A stretch of DNA of 64,000 bases from Ammoniphilus sp. YIM 78166 (GCF_004522215.1 NZ_SDLR01000003.1:124001-188000); one strand, 5' to 3'; shown: positions 42,099 through 50,461, counted from the first letter of the stretch. Notes: generated by a model from the sequence alone, not told the origin. Numbers and translations: made by a program.

Positions 42099-43361
42099 TT
42101 GAATTTCCCTCGTATGGTGAAAGTTAAACAGTATTTCCAAGGTCTCGCAGTGAAAGATATCGATGCTATGGTAGCCCAACAGCTCGCGAAAGTAGGGTTG
42201 GCTGAGAAAATCAAGCCAGGAATGAGGATTGCGATCACAGCTGGAAGCCGCGGCATTGCCAACATTGCTGTGATTATTCGTGCTACCGCAAATGAGTTGA
42301 AAAAGATGGGAGCCTCTCCGTTCATTGTTCCTACCATGGGAAGCCACGGAGGGGCAACAGCTGAAGGGCAAGTAGAAGTTCTCGAAAGTTTGGGCATTAC
42401 AGAAGCCTTTTGCGGGGCGCCGATCCTCTCGTCAATGGAGGTAGTCCATATTGGTGAAACGGAAGGCGGAATGCCTGTTCATTATGACCGAAATGCTTGG
42501 GAAGCAGATGGTGTCATCCTCATGGGAAGAATTAAAGTGCATACCGATTTTAAATCCCCCATTGGGATTGAGAGCGGCTTGATGAAGATGGCGGCGATTG
42601 GCTTGGGGAAGCATAAGCAAGCTCTACTGATACACAGCTACGGAGTACATGGCATAAGAGACATCATGCCTGAGGTAGCTGAGGTGATGCTGCAAAAGGC
42701 GAACATTCTTTGTGGAATTGGAATTATTGAAAATGCTTTTGAGCAAACAGCCAAGATTGAAGCTGTTCCTACGGAGAAGATTAGGGAAAGGGAAAGAGAG
42801 CTGTTAACAGAATCCGCAGCCCTCATGCCTAAACTTCCTGTGGAAGATATCGATTTATTGATTGTAGATGAGATCGGAAAAAATTACAGTGGCACCGGCA
42901 TGGATACCAATATTATCGGCAGAATCCGCATTCTCGGGATCGAAGAGCCGAAGTCGCCGCGTATTAAATATATTTTAGCAAGGGATATAAGTGAAGAATC
43001 TCATGGCAATGCCTTAGGGATTGGGTTGGCAGACCTAACTACGAAGCGATTATTTGAAAAAGTAAATTTTCATAAGATGAATGAGAATGTGGTGACAAGT
43101 ACGTTTCTACAACGAGCGGCCATTCCGATTGTCCTAGATGATGATAAAGAAGCCATAACGGCGGCCTTACGGGCTAACTGGGGAGTTGCACCTGAGCAGG
43201 CAAGAATAGTTTGGATCCCCAACACCTTGCATCTAGAGCACCTGTATGTATCAGAAGCTCTTGTGCCAGAGATTCGGGAGCTTGCCGGAGTAGAAGTGGT
43301 AGGTGATCTGGAATCCTTCAATTTTGATGATCATGGATATTTATCAAGTATTGGCCATTAA
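42099..43361 (+). CDS. LarA-like (DUF2088) protein, probable nickel-pincer isomerase
   Basis: 420 residues with the two-domain LarA architecture. PTMGSHGGATAEGQVEVL contains the conserved His of domain 1, RIKVHTDFKSPIGIESGLMK and GLGKHKQA carry the Lys/His set expected around a pincer cofactor, and HGNALGIGLADL is typical of the second half. LarA racemises lactate; relatives racemise or epimerise malate, other 2-hydroxyacids and sugars. No larB, larC or larE cofactor genes are in the window. The start is TTG at 42099, 8 bases behind AAAGGAGG; an ATG 15 bases later is possible. Confidence 0.75.
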   Translation: MNFPRMVKVKQYFQGLAVKDIDAMVAQQLAKVGLAEKIKPGMRIAITAGSRGIANIAVIIRATANELKKMGASPFIVPTMGSHGGATAEGQVEVLESLGITEAFCGAPILSSMEVVHIGETEGGMPVHYDRNAWEADGVILMGRIKVHTDFKSPIGIESGLMKMAAIGLGKHKQALLIHSYGVHGIRDIMPEVAEVMLQKANILCGIGIIENAFEQTAKIEAVPTEKIRERERELLTESAALMPKLPVEDIDLLIVDEIGKNYSGTGMDTNIIGRIRILGIEEPKSPRIKYILARDISEESHGNALGIGLADLTTKRLFEKVNFHKMNENVVTSTFLQRAAIPIVLDDDKEAITAALRANWGVAPEQARIVWIPNTLHLEHLYVSEALVPEIRELAGVEVVGDLESFNFDDHGYLSSIGH

Positions 43362-43393
43362 ACCATGGAGAAACCAAGAGAGGAGCAGGATAG

Positions 43394-44809
43394 ATGAATT
43401 ACGGTCATTATATTCATGGAGAATGGATAAAGAGTGAGGAAACTTTATCGGTTTATAACAAATATACGGGGGAAGAATTTGCGAAAGTAGGGAAGGGAAC
43501 CCGTGAAGTCGTGACGGAGGCTGTAACCAATGCCTTTGAGACCTTCCATTCTATAAAGCTGACTCCGTGGCAGCGCTATGAAATTCTGATGCGCGCAGCA
43601 GAAATTTTTAAGGAACGTAAAGAAGAGCTAGCGCTGATCATCGTGCGTGAAGTGGGTAAAGTCCTGAAGGATGCGCGGGCTGAAATTGATCGGGGAATCC
43701 AAACTTTCATCGCATCGGCGGAAGAAGCGAAGCGGATATCTGGCGAAGGAATCCCGCTTAATCAAGCTGGTGTAGACAACAAAATGGCTTTCTCGATTCG
43801 CGTCCCAGTCGGGGTAATCGGAGCCATTACGCCTTTCAACTTTCCTTTTAACCTCACCGCCCATAAGCTAGGACCTGCGATCGCTGCAGGAAATTCCATT
43901 GTGTTAAAGCCGGCTGAGATGACCCCTATTATTGCCTGCAAAATGGCGGAAATTCTGACGGAAGCCGGACTTCCAGCAGGGTATTTGAATGTTGTCAATG
44001 GATTTGGGCAAGAAACAGGGCAACACCTGTTAGAGGACGAGCGAATTGCGATGTATACGTTCACGGGCAGCCCAGGAGTGGGGCGACATATTAAGAGTGT
44101 GACCGGCATACGGAAAGTCACCTTAGAGCTAGGAAATAACTCTCCGAACATTGTTCATCGAGATGCACCAGATATTGAAAAAGCTGCAGAGCTTTGTGTA
44201 ACCCGAGGTTACGTTAATGCCGGTCAAGCTTGTATTTCTGTTCAGCGCGTGTATGTTCATCGAGATATTCTTGATCGTTTTATGGACAAAGCCGTTCAAG
44301 TGGCTCAATCTTTGAATGTTGGAAATCCGGAAGATCCGACAATGGATGTTGGACCGATGATTTCGGAGAAGGAAGCTAAGCGAGCAGAGCAATGGATTCA
44401 AGAAGCCGTCGAGCAAGGGGCAAAGATCATCGTGGGTGGCAAGAGAACGGGGGCTATTCTAGAGCCTACGATCTTAACCGGTGTAACACCGGAAATGAAG
44501 GTCGTTTGCCAAGAGGTTTTTGCTCCGGTGATCAGCATTATTCCTTTTGATGATATAGAGGATGCTTTCAGACAAGCGAATGATACTCGATTTGGCTTGC
44601 AGGTGGGCTTATTCACATCGGATATTACCTTAGCTATGCGCGCTGCACACAGCTTGGAGTTTGGCGGAGTGATCATCAACGATGTTTCCACATGGCGCGC
44701 AGATGTTATGCCCTACGGCGGGATTAAGGACAGTGGTATAGGTAAGGAAGGGCCACATCATGCCGTGCAAGAAATGACAGATGAAAAAATTGTGGTTATT
44801 AGCCTGTAA
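43394..44809 (+). CDS. NAD(P)-dependent aldehyde dehydrogenase
   Basis: 471 residues, full ALDH length. ITPFNFPFNLTAHKLGPAIA with the conserved Asn, VLKPAEMTP (cofactor Lys), FTGSPGVGRHI (Rossmann), VTLELGNNSP (general-base Glu), YVNAGQACISVQR (catalytic Cys) and EVFAPVISI are present. Oxidation of an aldehyde to the acid is expected; the lack of CoA-type features suggests no acylation. AGAGGAGCAGG precedes the ATG. It lies between the LarA-like and Fe-ADH genes with short gaps (32 and 17 bases), so an alcohol-aldehyde-acid sequence is likely. Confidence 0.9.
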   Translation: MNYGHYIHGEWIKSEETLSVYNKYTGEEFAKVGKGTREVVTEAVTNAFETFHSIKLTPWQRYEILMRAAEIFKERKEELALIIVREVGKVLKDARAEIDRGIQTFIASAEEAKRISGEGIPLNQAGVDNKMAFSIRVPVGVIGAITPFNFPFNLTAHKLGPAIAAGNSIVLKPAEMTPIIACKMAEILTEAGLPAGYLNVVNGFGQETGQHLLEDERIAMYTFTGSPGVGRHIKSVTGIRKVTLELGNNSPNIVHRDAPDIEKAAELCVTRGYVNAGQACISVQRVYVHRDILDRFMDKAVQVAQSLNVGNPEDPTMDVGPMISEKEAKRAEQWIQEAVEQGAKIIVGGKRTGAILEPTILTGVTPEMKVVCQEVFAPVISIIPFDDIEDAFRQANDTRFGLQVGLFTSDITLAMRAAHSLEFGGVIINDVSTWRADVMPYGGIKDSGIGKEGPHHAVQEMTDEKIVVISL

Positions 44810-44826
44810 AAGAGGAGAGGAAAAGG

Positions 44827-46029
44827 ATGAGAAATAGCTGGGAGTTCTACTCAACGGAAAGAATCGTTTTTGGTAATGGATCCATTAAGCAATTAGATAC
44901 GATTCTCCAACGCTTGAAGGCCAAGAATGTGTTGTTAGTCACTGATCCAGGGATCAGTAAAGCGGGGATTGCCGACCGAGTCTTAACCCTACTGAGGGAA
45001 TCAAACTACCATGTCGTCGTTTATGATCAAGTTGTACCGGAGCCCCCTGTCCAATCTGCTTTTGACTGTTATGAATTTGCTAAATCCCAAATGGATACAG
45101 ATGCCATTATTGGACTTGGCGGCGGAAGCAGCATTGATATGGCGAAGATGGTAGCGCTTCTTGTAGCGCATGGTGGACATCCTCTAGAGTACGCTGGGGA
45201 AAACAAAGTACCGGGGCCGATTGCTCCTCTCATCGCGATTCCGACCACGGCAGGAACAGGTTCGGAGGTCACCTCTGTCGCTGTGTTGACAGATGTGGAG
45301 AACAACTTAAAGGTTGGGGTTTCGGATAATTACTTGCGACCAGCGGTGGCCCTTCTTGATCCCGAGTTAACTGTTGGTCTTCCAGCGTATGTGACAGCCT
45401 GCTCCGGAATTGATGCCCTGTCTCATGCGGTAGAAGCTTATACTGCGAAACCTTCCGCCTATATCCAAGCGGAGGGACCAATCTTGTTCCAAGGTTCCAT
45501 TCCTATCAGTGACACTTTGGCCTTGCAAGCCATAGAATTGATTGCTAAAAACCTGACACTGGCTGTACAGCAAGGGACAAACCTAGAAGCTCGCTCGAAT
45601 ATGCTATTAGGAAGTTTATTGGCCGGGATGGCTTTTTCGAACGCAGGGACAGCTTCTGCCCATGCCTTGGCGTACCCGATTGGGGGAATCGTAAAATCTC
45701 CTCATGGTGAAGTGACCGGATTGTTGCTTCCATACGTCATGGATTATAACTTAGCCGTTGAAACGGAGAAGATGGTAAAAATCGCAGAAGCATTCGGAGT
45801 CGATGTGCGCAGCATGTCCCAAAAAGAAGCAGGCAAGGCTGCTGTAGCAGCCGTTCTTCAATTGTTAGTGGATATCGGACTGCCCACTCATTTATCTGAA
45901 ATTGGAATTGAAGAAAAGGATATTGCTGAAATTGCAGAGAAAGCCTTACAAATCCATCGATTAGTAAGAAACAATCCTCGAGTTCCCACTCAAAAAGGGT
46001 ACGAGGAGCTATTAAGAAAAGCTTTATAG
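44827..46029 (+). CDS. Iron-containing alcohol dehydrogenase
   Basis: 400 residues. Group III ADH motifs: IIGLGGGSSIDMAK (nucleotide), IPTTAGTGSEVTSVAVL, the metal ligands in CSGIDALSHAVEAY (Asp, His) and the pair of His in ASAHALAYPIGG and SPHGEVTGLLLPYVM. It should interconvert an alcohol or 2-hydroxyacid and the carbonyl with NAD(P). The adjacent ALDH suggests that an alcohol is oxidised through the aldehyde. AGAGGAGAGG precedes the ATG. A terminator follows. Confidence 0.9.
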   Translation: MRNSWEFYSTERIVFGNGSIKQLDTILQRLKAKNVLLVTDPGISKAGIADRVLTLLRESNYHVVVYDQVVPEPPVQSAFDCYEFAKSQMDTDAIIGLGGGSSIDMAKMVALLVAHGGHPLEYAGENKVPGPIAPLIAIPTTAGTGSEVTSVAVLTDVENNLKVGVSDNYLRPAVALLDPELTVGLPAYVTACSGIDALSHAVEAYTAKPSAYIQAEGPILFQGSIPISDTLALQAIELIAKNLTLAVQQGTNLEARSNMLLGSLLAGMAFSNAGTASAHALAYPIGGIVKSPHGEVTGLLLPYVMDYNLAVETEKMVKIAEAFGVDVRSMSQKEAGKAAVAAVLQLLVDIGLPTHLSEIGIEEKDIAEIAEKALQIHRLVRNNPRVPTQKGYEELLRKAL

Positions 46030-46072
46030 TATCATGGAGTTAGCACCTAATAGAAAAGTCTAGTATCCAAAA

Positions 46073-46106
46073 GGAACAGTGCTATAGCTGTTCCCTTTCT
46101 TTTAGA
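46073..46106 (+). terminator. Intrinsic terminator behind the Fe-ADH gene
   Basis: AAGGAACAG/CTGTTCCCTT stem with TGCTATAG loop, followed by TCTTTT. Confidence 0.8.
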
Positions 46107-46123
46107 TAAGAGGAGGAATTAAG

Positions 46124-47107
46124 ATGGATTTTCCAAAGGTGGTAATAACAAGAAGAATTCCAAGACAGGCCATTGAACTGCTGGAACAGCATGCAACGGT
46201 GTTCCTTTGGGACAAGGAAGAGGATGCGATCCCGCAGGAGGTTTTACTTGAAGAAGTGAAGGATGCTCATGCAATCTATACCAATGTGTCGGATCGGATC
46301 GATCGAGAAGTGATTGCATCTGCTCCCCTATTAAAAGTCATCAGTACAATGGCCGTTGGATTTGATAATATTGATATCAAGTATGCTACAGAGAGAGGAA
46401 TTGCTGTTGGACATACCCCTGGGGTTTTATCCGAAACAACAGCAGACCTCACCTTTGCCCTGCTGATGGCTACGGCGCGTCGAGTCGTGGAAGGGCATGA
46501 TTATGTCAAATCGGGAAAGTGGACAAGCTGGTCCCCCATGCTGATGACGGGTCAGGATATTTATGGAGCTACCATCGGGATTATCGGAATGGGGAGAATC
46601 GGGGAAGCGGTAGCCCGCAGAGCGACAGGGTTTGGGATGAACATCCTCTATTACAACCGTAACCCGCGTCCTGAGGTCGAGGAACAGCTCGGAGCGAAGT
46701 ATTGCCTAATGGATGATCTCCTTCAAGAGTCTGATTATGTAGTGCTTCTAGCACCGGGGGGAATAGGAACGAACAAGCTCATGGGCGATAGGGAATTTGG
46801 CTTAATGAAGCCCCATGCGATCTTTATTAACTCCTCCAGAGGGACAAATGTGGATGAAGCCGCCCTCTATCGTGCATTATCCGAAGGGCAGATTTGGGCA
46901 GCAGGGTTGGATGTATTTGATGTAGAACCTACTCCGACGGATCATCCTCTGCTTAGCTTGCCAAATGTCACCGCACTTCCCCATATCGGAAGCGCCAGTA
47001 TTGCGACCAGAACCAACATGGCTATGATTGCTGCTCAAAATATTATTGCAGGACTTTTAGGTAACGAGCTATTGCATATAGTTAATCCATCAGTATATGA
47101 AAATTAA
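46124..47107 (+). CDS. D-2-hydroxyacid dehydrogenase (glyoxylate/hydroxypyruvate reductase type)
   Basis: 327 residues. STMAVGFDNIDIKYATERGI, GIIGMGRIGEAVARRA (NAD-binding), a catalytic Arg region INSSRGTNVDEAALY, the Glu of DVEPTPTDHP and the catalytic His in LPHIGSASIATR are all in place. It reduces glyoxylate, hydroxypyruvate or another 2-oxoacid. AGAGGAGG precedes the ATG. It follows the Fe-ADH gene behind a terminator and is the last metabolic gene of the locus. Together with the LarA-like protein it points to 2-hydroxyacid chemistry. Confidence 0.9.
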   Translation: MDFPKVVITRRIPRQAIELLEQHATVFLWDKEEDAIPQEVLLEEVKDAHAIYTNVSDRIDREVIASAPLLKVISTMAVGFDNIDIKYATERGIAVGHTPGVLSETTADLTFALLMATARRVVEGHDYVKSGKWTSWSPMLMTGQDIYGATIGIIGMGRIGEAVARRATGFGMNILYYNRNPRPEVEEQLGAKYCLMDDLLQESDYVVLLAPGGIGTNKLMGDREFGLMKPHAIFINSSRGTNVDEAALYRALSEGQIWAAGLDVFDVEPTPTDHPLLSLPNVTALPHIGSASIATRTNMAMIAAQNIIAGLLGNELLHIVNPSVYEN

Positions 47108-47173
47108 TTTTTTTGGTGTTGTATTGCCGGAATGGAAGCAGCTTTGCCTAGTGTTGTAGGTGGGAGGCAATCG

Positions 47174-47365
47174 ATGTTTCGTCCCCACCAATCGAAAGAA
47201 CTGTTTATCGAAGAGCAATCCAAGAAATTAACCGAGAACTTGCTTGATGAGTTCGGAGGCGTTGTCATCAACCATATGCTTGATGCATTAAAGGAAGCTG
47301 ATCAGACCCTGCTTGATAAATTGGAACAAAAAATCCAGCAATTGAAAAAGGACAACCCATCATGA
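47174..47365 (+). pseudogene. BlaI/MecI-type repressor, C-terminal fragment only
   Basis: 63 residues. FRPHQSKELFIEEQSKKLTE and NLLDEFGGVVINHMLDALK correspond to the part of BlaI/MecI repressors after the winged HTH (Y-x-P-x-x-S-K-E-E ... L-F-G-G ...), that is, the dimerisation helices and the proteolysis region. The N-terminal DNA-binding domain is gone. GTGGGAGG lies 5-6 bases before this ATG, so a short product could still be made. It overlaps the downstream M56 peptidase start (ATGATG around the stop), the usual blaI-blaR1 order. Confidence 0.6.
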
Positions 47366-48228
47366 TGTGGAGAAGAAAGTCTGTATTTATCGTCGGATTG
47401 AGTCTAGCCATCGCTGGCTTGGTTTGGAGCCAAATGGGGATGTACCTTATCAATGTCATCTTTGGAGTGAGTGTGCCAGTTAACTTCTTCCACTTTTGCA
47501 TTAGTCTGTTCAAGGAAGATACATTTTATTATTTTTTGACCATCATTCTCTTGAACACATTAATTGCGTACACAGCGTTAGTTACGCTCTTCAAGGTGAC
47601 AGAACAATTTATTCTTTTACGCAGGTTTCGTCAAAAGATCCTGTCTCTTGAAAATCACGAATTACGTCTCATCGTAAATCAAGAGCTTGCGCGTCCCAAT
47701 CAGGATATCGTCATCATTCAACATGATCAATTGATTGCTTTTACGATGGGGTTTCGACACCCTACTATCGTACTCTCTTCTGGATTGCTTGAGATACTCG
47801 ATGATCCTGAGCTCGAAGCGGTTGTTCACCATGAAACGCATCACCAGAAGAATTTCGATTCGCTAAAGCTTTTTGTTCTGCAACTGATTTCCCAGGCTAT
47901 GTGGTATATTCCCGTTACAAAGTGGGCTTATCAGAATTATCGTATTATCAGTGAGCTATCAGCGGATGAATATGCCATCGAAAGAATGGGTTCCGAATTG
48001 GGGTTGGGAAGTGCTTTGCTCAAACTGATCAAGAATTGCTTCAGTGAAAAATCTGCACCTGTCCTAGCGTATTTCGCAGACGTATCGAATGAATCTGTCA
48101 ACTATAGGTTAAAACAACTGGTTGAGCCCGAGAGAACGATCCCTGTTAGACTAGAAACAAAATCTGTTCTTGTCTCCGTCCAAGTCCTGCTCGTCTTAAT
48201 GTGTATGTTCTTGGTGGCTATTACCTAA
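47362..48228 (+). CDS. M56 family metallopeptidase (BlaR1-like, no sensor domain)
   Basis: 288 residues. Three N-terminal membrane helices, a cytosolic gluzincin zinc site VVHHETHHQKNFDSLK (HExxH) with the third ligand in SELSADEYAIE, and a C-terminal membrane helix. BlaR1 proteins cleave their repressor when a C-terminal extracellular penicillin-binding domain is acylated; that domain is absent here, so the trigger is unknown. It overlaps the repressor fragment gene by 4 bases. Operator-like sites of BlaI type lie downstream, at 48245 and 49396. Confidence 0.85.
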   Translation: MMWRRKSVFIVGLSLAIAGLVWSQMGMYLINVIFGVSVPVNFFHFCISLFKEDTFYYFLTIILLNTLIAYTALVTLFKVTEQFILLRRFRQKILSLENHELRLIVNQELARPNQDIVIIQHDQLIAFTMGFRHPTIVLSSGLLEILDDPELEAVVHHETHHQKNFDSLKLFVLQLISQAMWYIPVTKWAYQNYRIISELSADEYAIERMGSELGLGSALLKLIKNCFSEKSAPVLAYFADVSNESVNYRLKQLVEPERTIPVRLETKSVLVSVQVLLVLMCMFLVAIT

Positions 48229-48244
48229 TTTTTTTTGCAACTAA

Positions 48245-48263
48245 ACACTACAATCAGTAGTGT
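48245..48263. promoter_or_regulatory. BlaI/MecI-type operator-like palindrome
   Basis: ACACTAC AATCA GTAGTGT has 7-bp perfect arms with the TAC...GTA core of BlaI/MecI operators (TACTACA-TGTAGTA type). It lies 25-43 bases before the lipoprotein start at 48288. Confidence 0.5.
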
Positions 48264-48287
48264 GACTACATGAAGGAGGGAAACAAA

Positions 48288-48757
48288 ATGAAGAAAGGTG
48301 TTCTTATCATCCTGCTATGCATGATCATCGCTGTCGGCTGCAGCAGTCAAGCAAGTACAGCAGGCCAAGCTTTTGGGATGGAGGGGTTTGACAAAGGAAA
48401 ACATGCTTTCTTTTTATTTACCTCAACCTATTGAGAATATTGCAGAGGCCAGCTCGGGAGCTGGAAAAGAGATGGGGTAAGCTGGCTGACACTGATGTAA
48501 GTATTCATATCATTGTTCCAGGCACAGAGGAAGAAGTGGCGAGGATGAAAGAAGAATTGAGGCTGAATTTTGAGGTCCACGCTGTTTCAGGCTTGGAAAT
48601 TCACAAGAAATTTGGATTGATCGAAGAACAGGCCGATCATTCATTTCTACCTTTGCGCGGGTATGGACTCGTCCAGGACGGCATAATCGTGGATGCGGGA
48701 GAGGATAATTTTGTAGGAATGAAGGCACCGCAAATCGTCAATAAGCTTAGGGATTAA
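48288..48757 (+). pseudogene. Thioredoxin-like lipoprotein gene, broken in its CxxC motif
   Basis: The ATG at 48288 (AAGGAGGG before it) gives MKKGVLIILLCMIIAVGCSS, a lipoprotein signal, then FFLFTSTY, followed by TGA where a Cys codon is expected, then EYCR. About 10 bases on, one base is missing. In the other frame the protein continues RELEKRWGKLADTDVSIHII to 48757, including GTEEEVARMKEELRLNFEVH and YGLVQDGIIVDAG. Restored, the motif would be CEYC in a thioredoxin-like fold. Two separate defects argue for a real pseudogene. It stands behind a BlaI-type operator. Confidence 0.6.
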
Positions 48758-48820
48758 AAGGAATGATAAATTTCTTTCAATGAGATGACAACATGAATTT
48801 CAACTAGGGAAAGGATGAGT

Positions 48821-49363
48821 ATGATGAAAAAGGCAACATTTCTTAACTACGCGTTAGCAGCAAGTATAGTAATTGGTGGTTGGATGGGGTACCCCATCCA
48901 TTCTGAGGCTGCAGTGGACGAGCAGATAACGGCGCAACAAGTCATTGAAGCCGGAAAAAGATACATGGGAACCCCCTATGAGTTCGGTTCAAGTCGTTCC
49001 AATACGAGAACCTTTGATTGTTCCGATTTTGTCCGTCAAGCATTTTGGGAAGGGGCTGGCATTAAACTGCCTACGAATTCAAGGACCCAGGCTGAATTTG
49101 TGAAGAAGTCGGGAAAGGTCACAAAGAATTGGAAAGAGCTAGAGCCAGGTGATCTTATGTTTTTCATGTCTTACAAAGGGTCTAAGAAGGCCAATTACGC
49201 TTCCCTAAATCCAGAAAAGCAAAGAATCACGCATGTGGCTATCTACTTGGGAGATGGAAAAATGCTGCATACCTATTCTAAGTCATCAGGTGGAGTGCGA
49301 GTGGACAAGATCGAGGGAAAGCATTGGGAATATAGGTTAGTTTTCGCTGGGAGTGCTATATAA
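48821..49363 (+). CDS. NlpC/P60 family peptidoglycan hydrolase
   Basis: 180 residues: signal peptide (MMKKATFLNYALAASIVIGG, cleavage near SEA-AVDEQ), then an NlpC/P60 domain with GTPYEFGSS, the catalytic Cys in TFDCSDFVRQAF, LEPGDLMFF and the His in RITHVAIYLGDG, plus HTYSKSSGGV at the end. Such secreted enzymes cut D-Glu to diamino-acid bonds in cell-wall peptides. GGGAAAGG precedes the ATG at 48821 by 7 bases; the earlier ATG at 48815 is too close to it. It lies behind the M56/BlaI-like remnants. Confidence 0.85.
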   Translation: MMKKATFLNYALAASIVIGGWMGYPIHSEAAVDEQITAQQVIEAGKRYMGTPYEFGSSRSNTRTFDCSDFVRQAFWEGAGIKLPTNSRTQAEFVKKSGKVTKNWKELEPGDLMFFMSYKGSKKANYASLNPEKQRITHVAIYLGDGKMLHTYSKSSGGVRVDKIEGKHWEYRLVFAGSAI

Positions 49364-49395
49364 GAGAAGTTTAAGTTTCAATCATACTGCCATAC

Positions 49396-49410
49396 ACTAC
49401 AATTCGTAGT
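49396..49410. promoter_or_regulatory. Second BlaI/MecI-type operator-like site
   Basis: ACTAC AATTC GTAGT, the same TAC-N7-GTA pattern as at 48245 with shorter arms. It lies in the gap before the Gly/Phe/Tyr-rich gene. Confidence 0.4.
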
Positions 49411-49595
49411 TTAAATAGATTAAAACGAAGATAGGGGAGGTAAGCAAGCATCCGGAATCATATCGGATACTGAGAATGAGGGCTCTATACATCCATTTAA
49501 GTTTCTTTGAATCCTCTAGCATGTGCCCAAGCACTTAAGCCCAAATGAGAACATATCCTTTAGCGTAAGTGAATTTTGGGAAATGAGGGAGAATA

Positions 49596-49929
49596 ATGAA
49601 TTTAAAAAGCGAAAATATAATCGACAATGAAAATACAATTAATTTATGATAATAACCTATCCAATGAAAATGCTCGACAATTTGGTTTGGGAGGATTCGG
49701 TTCAGGTTTTGGGTTTTATCCTGGGCTTGGGTTCGGTCGCCCAGGCTTCGGTCTTGGGTTTCCCGGCTCCGGCTTTGGCTTCTACCCAGGTCTTGGGTTT
49801 GGTCGACCAGGCTTTGGATTTGGCAGACCATTCGGATTTGGCTACCCGTTTTATGGCTATCCATACCCTTATCCGGCATATCCTTACCCTCCATATCCTT
49901 ATTGGGGATACCCATATCGACCTTACTAA
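49596..49929 (+). CDS. Gly/Phe/Pro/Tyr-rich low-complexity protein, possible coat or surface protein
   Basis: The frame from 49627 ends in a long low-complexity tail: repeats of GFGFYPGLGFGRPGFG, then a Pro-Tyr-rich end (YPYPYPAYPYPPYPYWGYPY). Such Gly/Tyr/Pro tails are typical of small spore-coat or outer-layer proteins. The ATG at 49627 has no ribosome-binding site, while GAGGGAG lies before an ATG at 49596 in another frame that reads MNLKSENIIDNENTINL and stops; one base would join them (…NLYDNNLSNENAR). I therefore give the full region and suspect a frameshift near 49645. The low-complexity DNA also makes sequencing errors likely. Confidence 0.5.
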
Positions 49930-49973
49930 TCTCTATGCAATTCTGTTAAAGAATCATTATCAGATACCACAAA

Positions 49974-50012
49974 ACCTTACCTTTTACACGATGAAAGGTA
50001 AGGCTTTTCTTT
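49974..50012 (+). terminator. Intrinsic terminator behind the Gly/Tyr-rich gene
   Basis: ACCTTACCTTT/AAAGGTAAGGC stem with a short loop and TTTTC after it. Confidence 0.75.
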
Positions 50013-50212
50013 TTGGGTTCTCCCTTTTTTGGTGCACAAATATTTCAGATTCTGGATGATAGGGTTTGAACATTGTCCACCAGGCTGGACAGTGATTGGA
50101 TCCATCCGGAGCGCTTTTCCTTCTATGAAAGTGATCGCGGTGTCAGATGATGCTTTGTCTTTCCTCGCAGGGAAGAGCTATGGTAAAATAGGTCGCAAGG
50201 AGGTGAATAAGA

Positions 50213-50461
50213 ATGAATCAAAGTGAAATGCTGCAGCTGATTTTTGAGAAGCTGGTTTCATTGGAACAAGGGCAAGCCAGCATAAAGGAGGAAATTCAAG
50301 AAAATAGGCAAGCGATACGAGAATTGCAAGTAGAAGTACAAGGGAATGGGCATGCGATCAAGGAATTGCAAAAAGATGTACAGGAAATCAAACAAGGGAT
50401 GCGCTTTTATGATCACAAGATCGTAGAGCATGAGAAGGAAATCTTTAAATTGAAAAGCTAA
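50213..50461 (+). CDS. Small coiled-coil protein, 82 aa
   Basis: MNQSEMLQLIFEKLVSLEQG then regular heptads (IKEEIQENRQAIRELQVEVQ, IKELQKDVQEIKQG) to a basic end. Its layout is like the repeat-built protein at 25797 and like many small Bacillales coiled-coil proteins of unknown function. AAGGAGGTGA lies 7 bases before the ATG. It appears to be a single-gene unit. Confidence 0.65.
   Translation: MNQSEMLQLIFEKLVSLEQGQASIKEEIQENRQAIRELQVEVQGNGHAIKELQKDVQEIKQGMRFYDHKIVEHEKEIFKLKS

Noticed and set aside
42099-43361. Lactate racemase larA
   Set aside because: Only the family can be supported; the divergence and lack of larBCE and lactate genes do not justify the lactate assignment.
48432-48434. 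Selenocysteine codon (TGA) in a UxxC thioredoxin motif
   Set aside because: The protein also has a frameshift about ten bases later and I see no SECIS-like stem after the TGA, so simple decay is more likely.
50029-50226. 65-codon frame between the Gly/Tyr-rich and coiled-coil genes
   Set aside because: Overlaps the next start, has no ribosome-binding site and no recognisable domain.
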